A stretch of DNA of 64,000 nucleotides from DYJK01 sp040755055 (GCA_040755055.1 JBFMBS010000022.1:1-64000); one strand, 5' to 3'. Shown: positions 18,166 to 27,725, counted from the first letter of the stretch. The notes: generated by a model not told the origin, from the letters alone. Program-made: numbers and translations.

Positions 18166-19644
18166 TTATAATTTCTGTACAATCTGGTAGTTAGGCGCTT
18201 CTTCGGTAATCATCACATCGTGGGGATGACTTTCGCGCAAACCGGCAGAAGAAATTTTAACAAATTTTGTTTTTGTTTTTAGTTCATTAATATTTCTAAC
18301 ACCACAATAACCCATAGCTGCCCTCAAACCACCGATGAACTGGTAAATCGTATCCGATAGCGGACCTTTGTACGGAACCCTACCTTCAACACCTTCGGGT
18401 ACCAATTTTTTGATATCGTCTTCCATATCCTGGAAATATCTGTCGCTGCTTCCGTGCTTCATTGCACCAAGCGAACCCATTCCGCGGTAAACTTTAAAAC
18501 TTCTTCCTTCGAAAAGAACTTTTTCACCCGGCGATTCATCACATCCGGCAAACATACCGCCCATCATAACTGTATCCGCACCGGCTGCAATTGCTTTAGC
18601 AACATCACCGGTTTGTTTTATTCCGCCATCAGCAATTACGGGAATTTTTTTAGCTTTTAATGCCCGGGCAACATTAATAATCGAACTTACCTGGGGAACG
18701 CCAACACCGGCAATTACACGAGTAGTACAAATTGATCCGGCCCCAATACCGACCTTAACGGCATCGACACCAGATTCAACTAATTCCAGCGCAGCTTCTT
18801 TTGTAACAATATTGCCGGCAACTAACTGAACATCCTTAAAAGTTTTTTTGATTTTTCTTATGGCTTTTAAAACTCCCTCCGAATGCCCGTGAGCAGTATC
18901 TACCGTTATAAGATCAACATGTGAAGAGATTAATGCTTCTACTCTTTCCAAGGTATCTTTAGTAACACCAACAGCTGCGCCTACTCTCAATCTTCCAAAA
19001 TCATCTTTACAAGCAAAAGGAAATTTCTTTTTCTTCATTATGTCTTTATAAGTAATCAAGCCTTTTAGAATTCCGCGTTTATCTACAACCGGTAATTTTT
19101 CAATGCGATGTTTGTGAAGAATTTTTTCGGCAACTTCTAAGTTAGTTCCGATTGGCGCAGTAATTAAATTGTCTTTAGTCATCAATTGACCGATCAGCAG
19201 ATTTCTGTTCGGTTCAAATCTTAAATCACGGTTAGTAAGAATGCCTATCAATTTTCCACTTCCATCAACAATAGGGATGCCAGATATATGATACTTTGAC
19301 ATAATTTCTTCGGCTTCATAAATAGTTCTATCAGGTGTCAGCGTTATCGGTTTGACAATCATACCGCTTTCAGATCTTTTAACTTTATCGACTTCATCGG
19401 CTTGTTTTTCGATAGACATGTTCTTATGAATTATCCCGATTCCTCCTTGCGCAGCCATAGCTATGGCCATCTGAGACTCTGTAACTGTATCCATAGCCGC
19501 CGAAAGAAATGGAATATTTAATTTTATATCACGTGTAAGATAGGAAGAAATTTCAACCTCTCGCGGTAAAACTTTTGAACGTGCCGGTAAAAGAAGAATA
19601 TCATCAAATGTTAAACCTTCAAAATCAATTTTAAAATTTTTCAT
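18166..19644 (-). CDS. guaB: IMP dehydrogenase
   Basis: Oxidises IMP to XMP with NAD, committing purines to guanine nucleotides. With ATG at 19644 the protein has 492 residues and starts MKNFKIDFEGLTFDD; an upstream in-frame extension is discarded because AGAGG precedes the chosen start. It has the TIM barrel interrupted by two CBS domains (about 95-205), the catalytic cysteine in GSICTTR, the GGIKQTGD phosphate site and the GYCG block near the C terminus. Confidence 0.96.
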   Translation of the reverse strand: MKNFKIDFEGLTFDDILLLPARSKVLPREVEISSYLTRDIKLNIPFLSAAMDTVTESQMAIAMAAQGGIGIIHKNMSIEKQADEVDKVKRSESGMIVKPITLTPDRTIYEAEEIMSKYHISGIPIVDGSGKLIGILTNRDLRFEPNRNLLIGQLMTKDNLITAPIGTNLEVAEKILHKHRIEKLPVVDKRGILKGLITYKDIMKKKKFPFACKDDFGRLRVGAAVGVTKDTLERVEALISSHVDLITVDTAHGHSEGVLKAIRKIKKTFKDVQLVAGNIVTKEAALELVESGVDAVKVGIGAGSICTTRVIAGVGVPQVSSIINVARALKAKKIPVIADGGIKQTGDVAKAIAAGADTVMMGGMFAGCDESPGEKVLFEGRSFKVYRGMGSLGAMKHGSSDRYFQDMEDDIKKLVPEGVEGRVPYKGPLSDTIYQFIGGLRAAMGYCGVRNINELKTKTKFVKISSAGLRESHPHDVMITEEAPNYQIVQKL

Positions 19645-19663
19645 ATTAACCTCTATGTTATTA

Positions 19664-19690
19664 CAAAAAAGACCACACAAGGTGGTCTCA
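19664..19690 (-). terminator. Intrinsic terminator after glutaryl-CoA dehydrogenase
   Basis: On the minus strand AGACCAC and GTGGTCT form a seven-base-pair stem around a five-base loop, followed by six T. It starts a few bases after the acyl-CoA dehydrogenase stop at 19695 and separates that gene from guaB. Confidence 0.8.
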
Positions 19691-19694
19691 AGTT

Positions 19695-20864
19695 TTATTC
19701 AAAGGCTGCAAAGCCCGTAATATCCTCACCAATTATCAATGTATGCATCTCGTGAGTCCCTTCATAAGTTTTTACTGACTCAAGATTAGCAGAGTGACGC
19801 ATAACCGGGTACTCATCAAGAATACCGTTGGCTCCTAAAATTTCGCGTGCAGTTCTGGCAATATCGAGAGCAGTTTCGCAATTATTTCTCTTTGCCATAG
19901 ATATCTGCGTGTGTTTTACTTCCCCCTTGTCCTTTAATCTGCCGAGCTGCAAATTAAGCAGCTGAGATTTAGTAATCTCAGTTAACATATTAACTAATTT
20001 CAGCTGAGTTAATTGATATGCTGCTATCGGTTTGTTGAACTGAATCCTTGATTTAGCATAATTCAATGCCGTGTCATAACATGCCATCATCGAACCAACA
20101 ACTCCCCAAGCAATACTATAACGCGCCTGGTTCAAACACATTAAAGGCGATTTCAAACCGTTGCTGCCGGGCAAAATATTTTCTTCCGGAATAATAACAT
20201 CTTCAAAAATCAATTCAGAAGTTACCGAGGCACGGAGCGAATGTTTACCTTTCATCTCAGGTGCAGAAAAACCTTTAATCCCTTTTTCAACAATAAATCC
20301 CCTAACAACACCGTCAAGTTTAGCCCAGACAATTGCAACATCGGCTAATGTGCCGTTGGTAATCCACATTTTGGCACCGTTCAACTTGTATCCGTCTTTC
20401 ACTTTTTCGGCACGTGTAACCATTCCAGCCGGATTAGAACCATAATCAGGCTCGGTTAATCCAAAACAGCCAATCTTTTCGCCGGAAGCAAGTTTAGGGA
20501 GCCAATAATTTTTTTGCTGCTCACTGCCGAAGGTAAAAATAGGATACATCACAAGCGATGATTGCACCGATACGAAACTTCTAATACCGCTGTCACCTCT
20601 TTCCAATTCTTGCATAACAAGTCCATAAGCCACATTATTCATTTCTGCACAGTCATACTTCTGCGGTAATGTTATTCCAAAAAGTCCTAATTCTCCAAGC
20701 TTAGGGATTAAATGGACAGGAAAAGTTCCTTCACGATAATGTTTTTCTATCACCGTTATAACTTCCTGGTCAACGAATTCACGGACAGAATTGCGCACCA
20801 TTATTTCGTCTTCCGAAAGAAGAGCTTCAATATTGAAATAATCTACGCCAGTGAATTTTTGCAT
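19695..20864 (-). CDS. Glutaryl-CoA dehydrogenase-like acyl-CoA dehydrogenase
   Basis: Flavoenzyme predicted to oxidise and decarboxylate glutaryl-CoA to crotonyl-CoA in lysine/tryptophan or aromatic catabolism. The 389-residue protein shows family hallmarks of GCDH rather than other ACADs: SVQSSLVMYPI, LTEPDYGSNP, RYSIAWG, ILGANGILDEYPVMRH and the catalytic Glu in TYEGTHE. It stands alone on the minus strand with a strong terminator directly after its stop, so it is probably its own transcription unit. Confidence 0.88.
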   Translation of the reverse strand: MQKFTGVDYFNIEALLSEDEIMVRNSVREFVDQEVITVIEKHYREGTFPVHLIPKLGELGLFGITLPQKYDCAEMNNVAYGLVMQELERGDSGIRSFVSVQSSLVMYPIFTFGSEQQKNYWLPKLASGEKIGCFGLTEPDYGSNPAGMVTRAEKVKDGYKLNGAKMWITNGTLADVAIVWAKLDGVVRGFIVEKGIKGFSAPEMKGKHSLRASVTSELIFEDVIIPEENILPGSNGLKSPLMCLNQARYSIAWGVVGSMMACYDTALNYAKSRIQFNKPIAAYQLTQLKLVNMLTEITKSQLLNLQLGRLKDKGEVKHTQISMAKRNNCETALDIARTAREILGANGILDEYPVMRHSANLESVKTYEGTHEMHTLIIGEDITGFAAFE

Positions 20865-20921
20865 TGGAATTTTTTTGAAAATTTGGTTGCTAAAATAATA
20901 AAAAGGATTTGCCCAGCAAAC

Positions 20922-21554
20922 TTATGAATCTGCACCCTCTAAATTTAATCCGTTAATCACCTTCATGATAGTATCTGATTCGTATCCTTTCCCGGCTAAA
21001 TATGAGTAGAGTTTTTCTTTAATTTTTCTTTTATCATTAGTTTTTTCGGTTAATAGCTTTAGTTTCTTCTTCGCCAAAAATACAGCATTGCTTTCATCCA
21101 AATCATTATCTTGCCTATCAGTCATGCTGTCAATTATCTTCCTATCGATTCCTTTTTTCATTAACTCTGCTTTAATTTTATTAATACCGAATCTTTTCTT
21201 AACAGATTTTTCCTCCATTAAAAGTTTGGCAAACTGGTTGTCATCAAGATACTTTTGTTTGCTCAAAGAGCGGACAGTCTCATCCACCAAAGACTTATCA
21301 AATCCTTTTTTGATAAGTTTAGTCGATAACTCACGCGCAGAATGAAGTCGTCTTGCTAAAAAGCGGAAAGCAGAATCCTTTATTTGTACTATTTCGCTAT
21401 CGTAGCGGAGAGTATTCAGCATGTCTTCGCTTATATCGTCAAATTTTCGTAAACCGTTATCGTACACAATGCGGTAATCAAGCAAGGTCTTGGAACCATC
21501 ATCAAAAATTAATTCAACATCACCTCTAATTCTTTTAAGCGAAGTGATAATCAT
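20922..21554 (-). CDS. recX: Regulatory protein RecX
   Basis: Modulator that binds and restrains RecA filaments. The 210-residue protein has tandem three-helix RecX repeats, visible as ALRFLARRLHSARELSTKLIKKGF-like segments (about 65-90, 95-140 and 170-200) with the pattern KxxLxxKGF. It begins two bases after the recA stop, the typical recA-recX arrangement. Sequence is divergent and the call leans partly on that position. Confidence 0.88.
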   Translation of the reverse strand: MIITSLKRIRGDVELIFDDGSKTLLDYRIVYDNGLRKFDDISEDMLNTLRYDSEIVQIKDSAFRFLARRLHSARELSTKLIKKGFDKSLVDETVRSLSKQKYLDDNQFAKLLMEEKSVKKRFGINKIKAELMKKGIDRKIIDSMTDRQDNDLDESNAVFLAKKKLKLLTEKTNDKRKIKEKLYSYLAGKGYESDTIMKVINGLNLEGADS

Positions 21555-21556
21555 TT

Positions 21557-22609
21557 TTATTTTTTCTTAGGTTTTGTTTCAGCTTCTTCTTTAACCGGTT
21601 TAGTCTCTTCTTTCAGCATTCCTAAAGTTGTTTTAACATCTTTTTCAAGTGCTGCGAATAGCTCAGTATCTTCGAGCATTTTTTGTTTAAGCTGTTCTCT
21701 GCCCTGGAATCGATCCTCTCTATAGGTGAACCATGCGCCGCTTTTCTTAAGAATATTTTTGTCTGTTGCCAGATCAATTATGTCGCCGGCTCTGCTGATG
21801 CCTTCATTATACAAAATGTCAAATTCAACTTCTTTGAATGGCGGCGCAACTTTGCTTTTTACTATTTTAACTTTAGTTCTATTCCCGATAACATTATTGC
21901 CATCCTTGATTGCTGCAATACGTCTTATATCCAGCCGGACAGAAGCATAAAATTTCAATGCGTTACCGCCGGTAGTTGTTTCAGGGTTTCCAAACATCAC
22001 GCCGATTTTGCTTCTAAGTTGATTTGTGAATATCACACAAGTTTTAGATTTACTAATTGCACCGGTTATTTTACGAAGTGCTTGCGACATCAATCGTGCT
22101 TGCATAGCCATTTGTGGATCGCCCATATCACCCTCAATTTCAGAACGAGGAACCAATGCAGCAACAGAATCGATAACAATAATATCCAGCGCGTTACTCC
22201 TGATTAATGTATCAACAATTTCAAGAGCTTGTTCGCCAAAATCCGGTTGCGAGATTAATAAATTGGCTGCATCAACATGCAATCGTTTGGCATAATTTAC
22301 ATCAAGTGCGTGTTCGGCATCAATGAATGCAGCAAGTCCGCCTTTCTTTTGTGCTTCCGCAATGATGTGCAAACATAATGTGGTTTTTCCAGAAGATTCA
22401 GGACCATAAATTTCAATTATTCTTCCTCTTGGAACGCCGCCAATACCAAGAGCATAATCGAGTGACAAAGAACCGGTTGAAATTGCTTCAACTTCTGCAA
22501 CCACACCATCACCCAATTTCATTATAGTTCCTTTTCCGTACTGCTTTTCAAGGTTACTAATTGTATCCTCGATAATTTTTAATCTAGCATCTCTATTATC
22601 AGTAGACAT
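21557..22609 (-). CDS. recA: Recombinase RecA
   Basis: ATP-dependent strand-exchange protein and SOS co-protease. The 350-residue protein has Walker A GPESSGKT (69-76), the MAW block, Walker B IIVIDSVAAL, loop L1/L2 region with FTNQLRSKIGVMFG and a Lys/Glu-rich tail ending KPKKK. Its start overlaps the thpR stop by one base (TAATG). The order cinA-thpR-recA-recX is a known repair/competence grouping. No LexA box was recognised upstream. Confidence 0.98.
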   Translation of the reverse strand: MSTDNRDARLKIIEDTISNLEKQYGKGTIMKLGDGVVAEVEAISTGSLSLDYALGIGGVPRGRIIEIYGPESSGKTTLCLHIIAEAQKKGGLAAFIDAEHALDVNYAKRLHVDAANLLISQPDFGEQALEIVDTLIRSNALDIIVIDSVAALVPRSEIEGDMGDPQMAMQARLMSQALRKITGAISKSKTCVIFTNQLRSKIGVMFGNPETTTGGNALKFYASVRLDIRRIAAIKDGNNVIGNRTKVKIVKSKVAPPFKEVEFDILYNEGISRAGDIIDLATDKNILKKSGAWFTYREDRFQGREQLKQKMLEDTELFAALEKDVKTTLGMLKEETKPVKEEAETKPKKK

Positions 22610-23175
22610 TATTTTCCTCCACTATTTTTTATTATAAAACTTTTTATTGGCGTGTAAACCGAACCGTGTTTGAACAATTGACTTTGAAAAAGAGTAACCT
22701 TATCGGCAATTGCTGTTATCTCATTAAATTTCTGTTTAGAACATTCGGTTATTTTTTCATTATAAAAATCATTTTTAATTCTTAATAAAGTAATATGAGT
22801 TTTGAATGCCCTCGTTTCTTTTGGGTACGAATATTTCTTACAAATCTCATCGATCAAGTTTGCAAGTTCTGATAGTTTCGGATCGTGTTCAGCTCCTATC
22901 CATAATATTTTTGGAATATTATTACTCTTAAATATACCAAACTTATCAAAAGTTAATCGAAATTTATTTTGTTGAGCAATTAGTTTTTCTAAATCTTCAG
23001 ATAACTGATCAAGAACATTTTTATCAGCATCGCCTAAAAATTTTAATGTTATATGTAGCTTATCTCTTCTCTCCCACCGGAGGTCTTTCATTTCTCCAAA
23101 TATATAATCTCTAACAGCGAGAATTTCATCTAAAGTTTCATCGGGCAATTCTAGCGCAATAAACGTTCTAATCAT
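22609..23175 (-). CDS. thpR: RNA 2',3'-cyclic phosphodiesterase (2H family)
   Basis: Member of the 2H phosphoesterase family, formerly called 2'-5' RNA ligase; opens 2',3'-cyclic phosphates on RNA ends. The 188-residue protein has both catalytic HxT motifs, HIT at 41-43 (HITLKFLG) and HIT at 127-129 (HITLLRIK), at the expected spacing. It overlaps cinA by eight bases and recA by one, so it is co-translated with both. Confidence 0.92.
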   Translation of the reverse strand: MIRTFIALELPDETLDEILAVRDYIFGEMKDLRWERRDKLHITLKFLGDADKNVLDQLSEDLEKLIAQQNKFRLTFDKFGIFKSNNIPKILWIGAEHDPKLSELANLIDEICKKYSYPKETRAFKTHITLLRIKNDFYNEKITECSKQKFNEITAIADKVTLFQSQLFKHGSVYTPIKSFIIKNSGGK

Positions 23176-24424
23176 CGTAAGAAATACCTAATAAATTACG
23201 TCTCAGCATTTCTAATGCTGCTTGTGAGGTACGGTCTTTGTTAAGTAAGCGATCATCGCCAAAACGAAATTCTTTAGCAGTGCAAATTTTTTCATCGCAA
23301 ATGCCTACGTAAACCAATCCAACCGGTTTAGCCGGAGTAGCCCCGGTAGGTCCCATAATACCGGTTACCGCGAGTCCGATATCTGATCCGCTCACAGCTT
23401 TTGCTCCCTCCGCCATTTGTCTTGCAACCTCTAAACTTACAGCGCCATTCTTTAGGATGGTATCTTCATCAACTTTAAGTAATTCCACTTTTGCCGCATT
23501 AGTATATGCGATGATTCCACGATCAAAGAATTTACTGCTGCCGCTAACGTTCGTTAAACGGTTGGATATGAGTCCACCCGTACAAGATTCGGCAACTGAA
23601 ATCTTTAAATTTCTATCAGTCAATAACTTAGCAACAACATTTTCCAGAGAATCTGCCTCTTTACCATAAATAAACTTTCCGGCTACTGCCCTAATCTTTT
23701 GTTCTATTTCATCAAGACGGCTTTTGGCTGTTTCAAGATTATTATCTTCAACTGTAATTCTTAACTTAACTCCGAACTGGCTAGGCAGAAATGCCAGTTT
23801 TGCTCCGTTCAATAATTCATTTATATCGCCAAGTTTATCAAATAACATTGATTCAGGGATGCCCGTCGTCAGTAAATTACTTATTAACAAAAAACTTTTT
23901 TTACCGGCAAGTTTTTCATCCAATTTAGGAAGGACGGTTTCTTCCAACATACCCTTCATTTCATGAGGTACACCCGGCATTGCAATAAATATTTTGTTCT
24001 TTTTTTCTATCCAAAAACCTGGCGCTGTTCCCCTCATATTCCTAATCGGGATAGCGACTTTAGGAACCAACGCTTGCTCTTCATTTGTTTTCATAAGCGA
24101 ACGCCCGCGTACTTCAAAAAATTTTTTTATATCATTCAATACTTCTTCATTAAGCACTAATTCCGTTTCAAAGAATTCTACAATGCATTTCCGGGTAACA
24201 TCATCGTGGGTTGGTCCTAATCCGCCGGTAACTACAACTAAATCAGCATGAGAATTTGCTTTTTTGAATTCACTTAAAACCAGTTTTTCGTCGTCAGGCA
24301 CAACACTGGAAAAAAGGATCTTAATCTGGTGTTGTGTTAATCTATCACCAATGTATGCGGCATTAGTGTTGATTGTCTGCCCGATTAAAATTTCGTCCCC
24401 GATAGTAATGATATGTGCTTTCAT
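23168..24424 (-). CDS. cinA: CinA-like protein (NMN amidohydrolase / ADP-ribose pyrophosphatase)
   Basis: Two-domain protein: an N-terminal MoCF-like domain (1-170, TGGLGPTHDD, PGVPHEM) with ADP-ribose pyrophosphatase activity in homologues, and a C-terminal CinA domain (about 255-415, VAESCTGGLISNRLT, GIMGPTGATPAKPVG) that deamidates nicotinamide mononucleotide. The 418-residue length is that of the full-length form. It precedes thpR-recA, as cinA-recA pairs do in competent bacteria, although its role is NAD salvage in biochemical studies. Confidence 0.94.
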   Translation of the reverse strand: MKAHIITIGDEILIGQTINTNAAYIGDRLTQHQIKILFSSVVPDDEKLVLSEFKKANSHADLVVVTGGLGPTHDDVTRKCIVEFFETELVLNEEVLNDIKKFFEVRGRSLMKTNEEQALVPKVAIPIRNMRGTAPGFWIEKKNKIFIAMPGVPHEMKGMLEETVLPKLDEKLAGKKSFLLISNLLTTGIPESMLFDKLGDINELLNGAKLAFLPSQFGVKLRITVEDNNLETAKSRLDEIEQKIRAVAGKFIYGKEADSLENVVAKLLTDRNLKISVAESCTGGLISNRLTNVSGSSKFFDRGIIAYTNAAKVELLKVDEDTILKNGAVSLEVARQMAEGAKAVSGSDIGLAVTGIMGPTGATPAKPVGLVYVGICDEKICTAKEFRFGDDRLLNKDRTSQAALEMLRRNLLGISYDD

Positions 24425-24427
24425 AAA

Positions 24428-24889
24428 TTATGTTAAGCGATTTATTAAATGAATAATTATTTGCATTATCATAAATGTATAAATACCGGCACCAACATCA
24501 TCGATGATCACTCCCCAACCGCCTTTTAGGGACTCAAGTTTTCTTACCGGGAACGGTTTAAATATATCGATTGCCCTCCATATAACAAATGCCGGTATTA
24601 AAAACCAAATCTTTTTAGGAATAAATAAGAGTGAAATCCACATACCGATAAATTCATCTAATGTAAATTGAACCGGGTCTTTACCATAAATTGTTTCAAA
24701 TTTATCGGCAATGTTCTTCCCAATTATTATAGAAGCTGAAATAACTAAAATCAATAACGATGGATTTTCGAATCCGGGAATTAGAAAAAAAAGGAATGCT
24801 GCAATACTGGCTACCGTCCCTGATGCAACCGGGGCATAACCGGTAAAAAATCCGGAGCCGATTATTCTTTCAATTAGGTTTAGTTTCAT
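24428..24889 (-). CDS. pgpA: Phosphatidylglycerophosphatase A
   Basis: Membrane phosphatase that removes the phosphate from phosphatidylglycerophosphate to give phosphatidylglycerol. The protein (153 residues from ATG 24889; a TTG lies six bases upstream) has four hydrophobic segments and the family blocks GYAPVASGTVAS, DEFIGMWISL and GWGVIIDDVGAGIY. It overlaps the pgsA gene that makes its substrate, so consecutive reactions are encoded together. Confidence 0.92.
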   Translation of the reverse strand: MKLNLIERIIGSGFFTGYAPVASGTVASIAAFLFFLIPGFENPSLLILVISASIIIGKNIADKFETIYGKDPVQFTLDEFIGMWISLLFIPKKIWFLIPAFVIWRAIDIFKPFPVRKLESLKGGWGVIIDDVGAGIYTFMIMQIIIHLINRLT

Positions 24890-25475
24890 TAACAAATAAT
24901 TGTTTAATTAATTTCCTATTGGATAGAACATAAGTTATCCCGGTATAAACAGTAAACAATGTAATCGCAAGCATAACATAATAAATAAGTGCCGGATCCA
25001 GTAAGGAATTCAATAAATCTTTATACTTTGTCTTAAACGGTTCAATTGTATTAATAGTATAGAATAGTAATAAGTAATACAAAAAAAACATTTGTGAGAA
25101 TGTTTTAACTTTAGCAGTGTAGCTTGTACTAAAGGTGACTTTTTTATTATCAGCATACATTCTTAAGCCGGTTACGATTATGTCCCTCAATATAATAAGA
25201 AGTACCATCCATAATTCAAGAATGTCGGTTATAACTAATGCAATAAAAGCTGTGGATGTTAATACTTTATCGGCTAAAGGATCAAGAAACTTTCCCCATT
25301 CGGTTATATAATTAAATTTGCGCGCCAACCATCCGTCATACCAATCTGTAATTGCAGCCAGCAAAAAAACAATAAATGATATTTGAATCATTAACGGCTC
25401 GTCTTGCAAAAATAAAAATAGGAATACCGGCGTAAGAATAATCCTAAGAACTGTTAATTGATTTGGAAGTATCAT
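24870..25475 (-). CDS. pgsA: CDP-diacylglycerol-glycerol-3-phosphate 3-phosphatidyltransferase
   Basis: Makes phosphatidylglycerophosphate from CDP-diacylglycerol and glycerol 3-phosphate in the inner membrane. The 201-residue protein has the CDP-alcohol phosphotransferase signature, with D44, D47-G48, AR51-52, G61, D65 and D69 at the exact family spacing, and about five membrane segments. It is followed, with 20 bases of overlap, by pgpA, which carries out the next step. Confidence 0.95.
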   Translation of the reverse strand: MILPNQLTVLRIILTPVFLFLFLQDEPLMIQISFIVFLLAAITDWYDGWLARKFNYITEWGKFLDPLADKVLTSTAFIALVITDILELWMVLLIILRDIIVTGLRMYADNKKVTFSTSYTAKVKTFSQMFFLYYLLLFYTINTIEPFKTKYKDLLNSLLDPALIYYVMLAITLFTVYTGITYVLSNRKLIKQLFVNETKPN

Positions 25476-25492
25476 TATTTAGAATAGAAATT

Positions 25493-25780
25493 TTAAGATG
25501 AAAGTTTTGTTAAATGATTATAATCGTAAATCCCGGTATCGTGGTTATCTTTCCAACTGATGCCGATAGCATAATTACCGATTACTTCAATTTTACTTAT
25601 CGTCAATTGTTCATCTGAATAAATTGGGATGTATTTAGACCCTTGCGACTCTCTATCAACAGAACAAATAGCGCACGGACAATTAATTCTTAAGTTTGCA
25701 AGTTTAATGTTACTAATCCGTTCGTCGTCCCACTTAATTGTCAGGATTTTATCTGCTACTTTGATATTCACTGGTGTCAT
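25493..25780 (-). CDS. DUF971 domain protein
   Basis: Small conserved protein of unknown function, 95 residues. The family core is visible: IKWDDERISNIKLANLRINCPCAIC, with a CPCAIC metal-like motif near 34-39, and a C-terminal YAIGISWKDNHDTGIYDY segment. The domain is also found at the N terminus of gamma-butyrobetaine hydroxylases and in some Fe-S cluster proteins. Its start overlaps the purC stop by one base (TAATG), so it is translated with purC. Confidence 0.82.
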   Translation of the reverse strand: MTPVNIKVADKILTIKWDDERISNIKLANLRINCPCAICSVDRESQGSKYIPIYSDEQLTISKIEVIGNYAIGISWKDNHDTGIYDYNHLTKLSS

Positions 25781-26676
25781 TATTTTATTTTTGCACCGGT
25801 TAGTTTAAGCAAAGCTTCTTGATATTTATAACTTGTATTATCTACTACATTTTGGGGCAAAGCCGGTGCCGGCGGTTTTTTATTGAAATTAATCGAAAGT
25901 AAATAATCTCTCACATATTGTTTATCAAAACTATTTTGCGATTTCCCTTCTTCATATTGTTCCAAAGGCCAGAACCTTGAAGAATCCGGCGTAAGTAATT
26001 CATCTATCAAAATGATCTTCCCCTCATAATAACCAAATTCCATTTTAGTATCGGCAATGATAATACCTTTACTTAAAGCATAATCCGCTGCCTTTTTATA
26101 GATTCTAATAGTTGCATCTTTAAGAACATCAAATGAGTCTTTACCAATTATCTTTATTGCTTCCACTTCGCTTATGTTTTCGTCATGTAAACCAATTTCG
26201 GCTTTTGTTGAAGGGGTGAAAATCGGTTCGGGCAATTTTTGAGATTCGACCAACCCTCCGGGTAATTTAATTCCGCATATACTGCCAGTTTTTTTGTAAT
26301 CATTCCAACCCGATCCTGTTATATAGCCACGGACAATACATTCAAGAGGGATCAACTCTGCCTTTTTTACAAGCATAGATCTATTTTCGAGATCATTCTT
26401 ATAAGGTTGGCATTCAGAAGGATAATCACTAACATTCGTACTAACAACATGGTTCTCGATTATATCTTGTGTATAATCGAACCAGAACTTTGAAATTGTA
26501 TTTAATATTGCACCTTTATTCGGAATACCTTCATTCATTATTACATCAAATGCCGAAAGTCTATCTGTAGAAACTATTAGATAATTGCTGCCTAAATCAT
26601 AAACATCACGGACTTTACCCCGTTTGAACAGTCTTAGATTCTTATAATCAGTACTAGTGATAACACTATTTGGCAT
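25780..26676 (-). CDS. purC: SAICAR synthase
   Basis: Joins aspartate to CAIR in purine synthesis. With the ATG at 26676 the protein has 298 residues; an ATG two codons earlier is too close to the AAAAGG ribosome site. It contains the family blocks FKRGKVRDVYDLG, IVSTDRLSAFDVIMNEGIP, GSGWNDYKKTG, IIADTKMEFGY and DELLTPDSSRFWP. The length matches the yeast/bacterial long form. The 204 bases upstream show no gene. Confidence 0.95.
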   Translation of the reverse strand: MPNSVITSTDYKNLRLFKRGKVRDVYDLGSNYLIVSTDRLSAFDVIMNEGIPNKGAILNTISKFWFDYTQDIIENHVVSTNVSDYPSECQPYKNDLENRSMLVKKAELIPLECIVRGYITGSGWNDYKKTGSICGIKLPGGLVESQKLPEPIFTPSTKAEIGLHDENISEVEAIKIIGKDSFDVLKDATIRIYKKAADYALSKGIIIADTKMEFGYYEGKIILIDELLTPDSSRFWPLEQYEEGKSQNSFDKQYVRDYLLSINFNKKPPAPALPQNVVDNTSYKYQEALLKLTGAKIK

Positions 26677-26880
26677 GATCATCCTTTTATTTGGTAAAGA
26701 AATATAAAGAGTGGTATTAAGGTATTCAACTAAAGATTTGACCGGAAATAAGAATTATTATCAAGGTTTCTTGCTTTATTAACTATCAAAACCCGTCTTA
26801 ATTCAATTTTAAATAAGGTGATTACAAACTAAATACAGTATAAACAACTACAGCAATACCATCAAACAATTATTACAACA

Positions 26881-27567
26881 TTACAATTCAAAAATAAAAC
26901 CTTCCCGTTTAAGTCTATTATAATTTTTTTTATCAAACATATACAATGCAGCTTTTCGTTTGTTTTTAATATCAATTTCATTCGTATTAATTAGAAGATT
27001 CATACCTGATATTTTTTTACGGAAATTTCTTTTGTCTAATTTTTTCCCTAAAACAACCTCATAAAGTTTTTGCAACTGTGGGAGAGTAAATTTTTTCGGT
27101 AACAGTTCAAAACCTATAGGACGATATCTTACCCTTGTCCTCAATTTTTCAAGTGAAGTATTAAGAATCTCCTCATGATCGAACGGAAGTTTAGGAAGCT
27201 CATCAATTTTAAACCATTTCACTTCCTTGGTATCAACGCCGGTTGAAATAAAATACTTTTCGGGGCTGATCAATGCAAAATAACCTAAAGTAAACACGCG
27301 CCATTTAGGGTACCTATCGACTTTATCAAAAATGGCTACCTCTTCCATATAAATGTTTCTAATGCCGGTTGTCTCTTGAAGTATTCGATTAGCAGCATCA
27401 TCTACTAATTCTTCCTTCTTAATAAAACCACCCGGCAATGCCCACTTACCAACAGAAGGTTTACGTGCTCTTTTTATTAGCAAAATCTCTAGTGAATTGT
27501 TCTCAAATCCGAATATAACACAGTCAACTGATAAGTTTCGGATTACATCTTTCAATATATGCGACAT
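26881..27567 (-). CDS. Nudix-like transcriptional regulator (NrtR/AraR type), probable xylose regulator
   Basis: Probable sugar-responsive DNA-binding regulator. The 228-residue protein has an N-terminal Nudix fold (10-140) and a C-terminal winged helix (about 148-228, with FTLPQLQKLYEVVLGKKLDKRNFRKK). The Nudix box keeps G47, E53, R61 and E65 but replaces two catalytic glutamates by I62 and T66, as expected of a ligand sensor rather than a hydrolase. It is divergent from xylulokinase and xylose isomerase genes across 158 bases containing inverted repeats, so xylose catabolism is the likely target. AAGGAATTT precedes the ATG. Confidence 0.82.
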   Translation of the reverse strand: MSHILKDVIRNLSVDCVIFGFENNSLEILLIKRARKPSVGKWALPGGFIKKEELVDDAANRILQETTGIRNIYMEEVAIFDKVDRYPKWRVFTLGYFALISPEKYFISTGVDTKEVKWFKIDELPKLPFDHEEILNTSLEKLRTRVRYRPIGFELLPKKFTLPQLQKLYEVVLGKKLDKRNFRKKISGMNLLINTNEIDIKNKRKAALYMFDKKNYNRLKREGFIFEL

Positions 27568-27608
27568 AAATTCCTTAATAAATCTGTAAACGCAATATTA
27601 CGAACTTA

Positions 27609-27627
27609 AACGTGCTTGTCAAACGTT
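27609..27627. promoter_or_regulatory. Inverted repeat in the regulator-xylB intergenic region
   Basis: AACGT (27609-27613) and ACGTT (27623-27627) form a short inverted repeat, 42 bases upstream of the regulator start. Arms of five bases are weak; it is listed only as a possible operator or promoter element. Confidence 0.25.
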
Positions 27628-27666
27628 ACAAAAATACTTATAATAAATATAGGATATTTGCTTATA

Positions 27667-27683
27667 GGTGTATTTTGTACACC
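27667..27683. promoter_or_regulatory. Putative operator for the xylose genes
   Basis: GGTGTA and TACACC form a perfect six-base inverted repeat around a five-base centre, 42 bases before the xylB ATG. A second, AT-rich inverted repeat (AAATAT/ATATTT, 27686-27705) follows directly. Position between a Nudix-type regulator and its likely target genes makes this the best operator candidate. Confidence 0.45.
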
Positions 27684-27725
27684 GTAAATATTTTCGACGA
27701 TATTTGGTAACATCGAGGAGATCAG

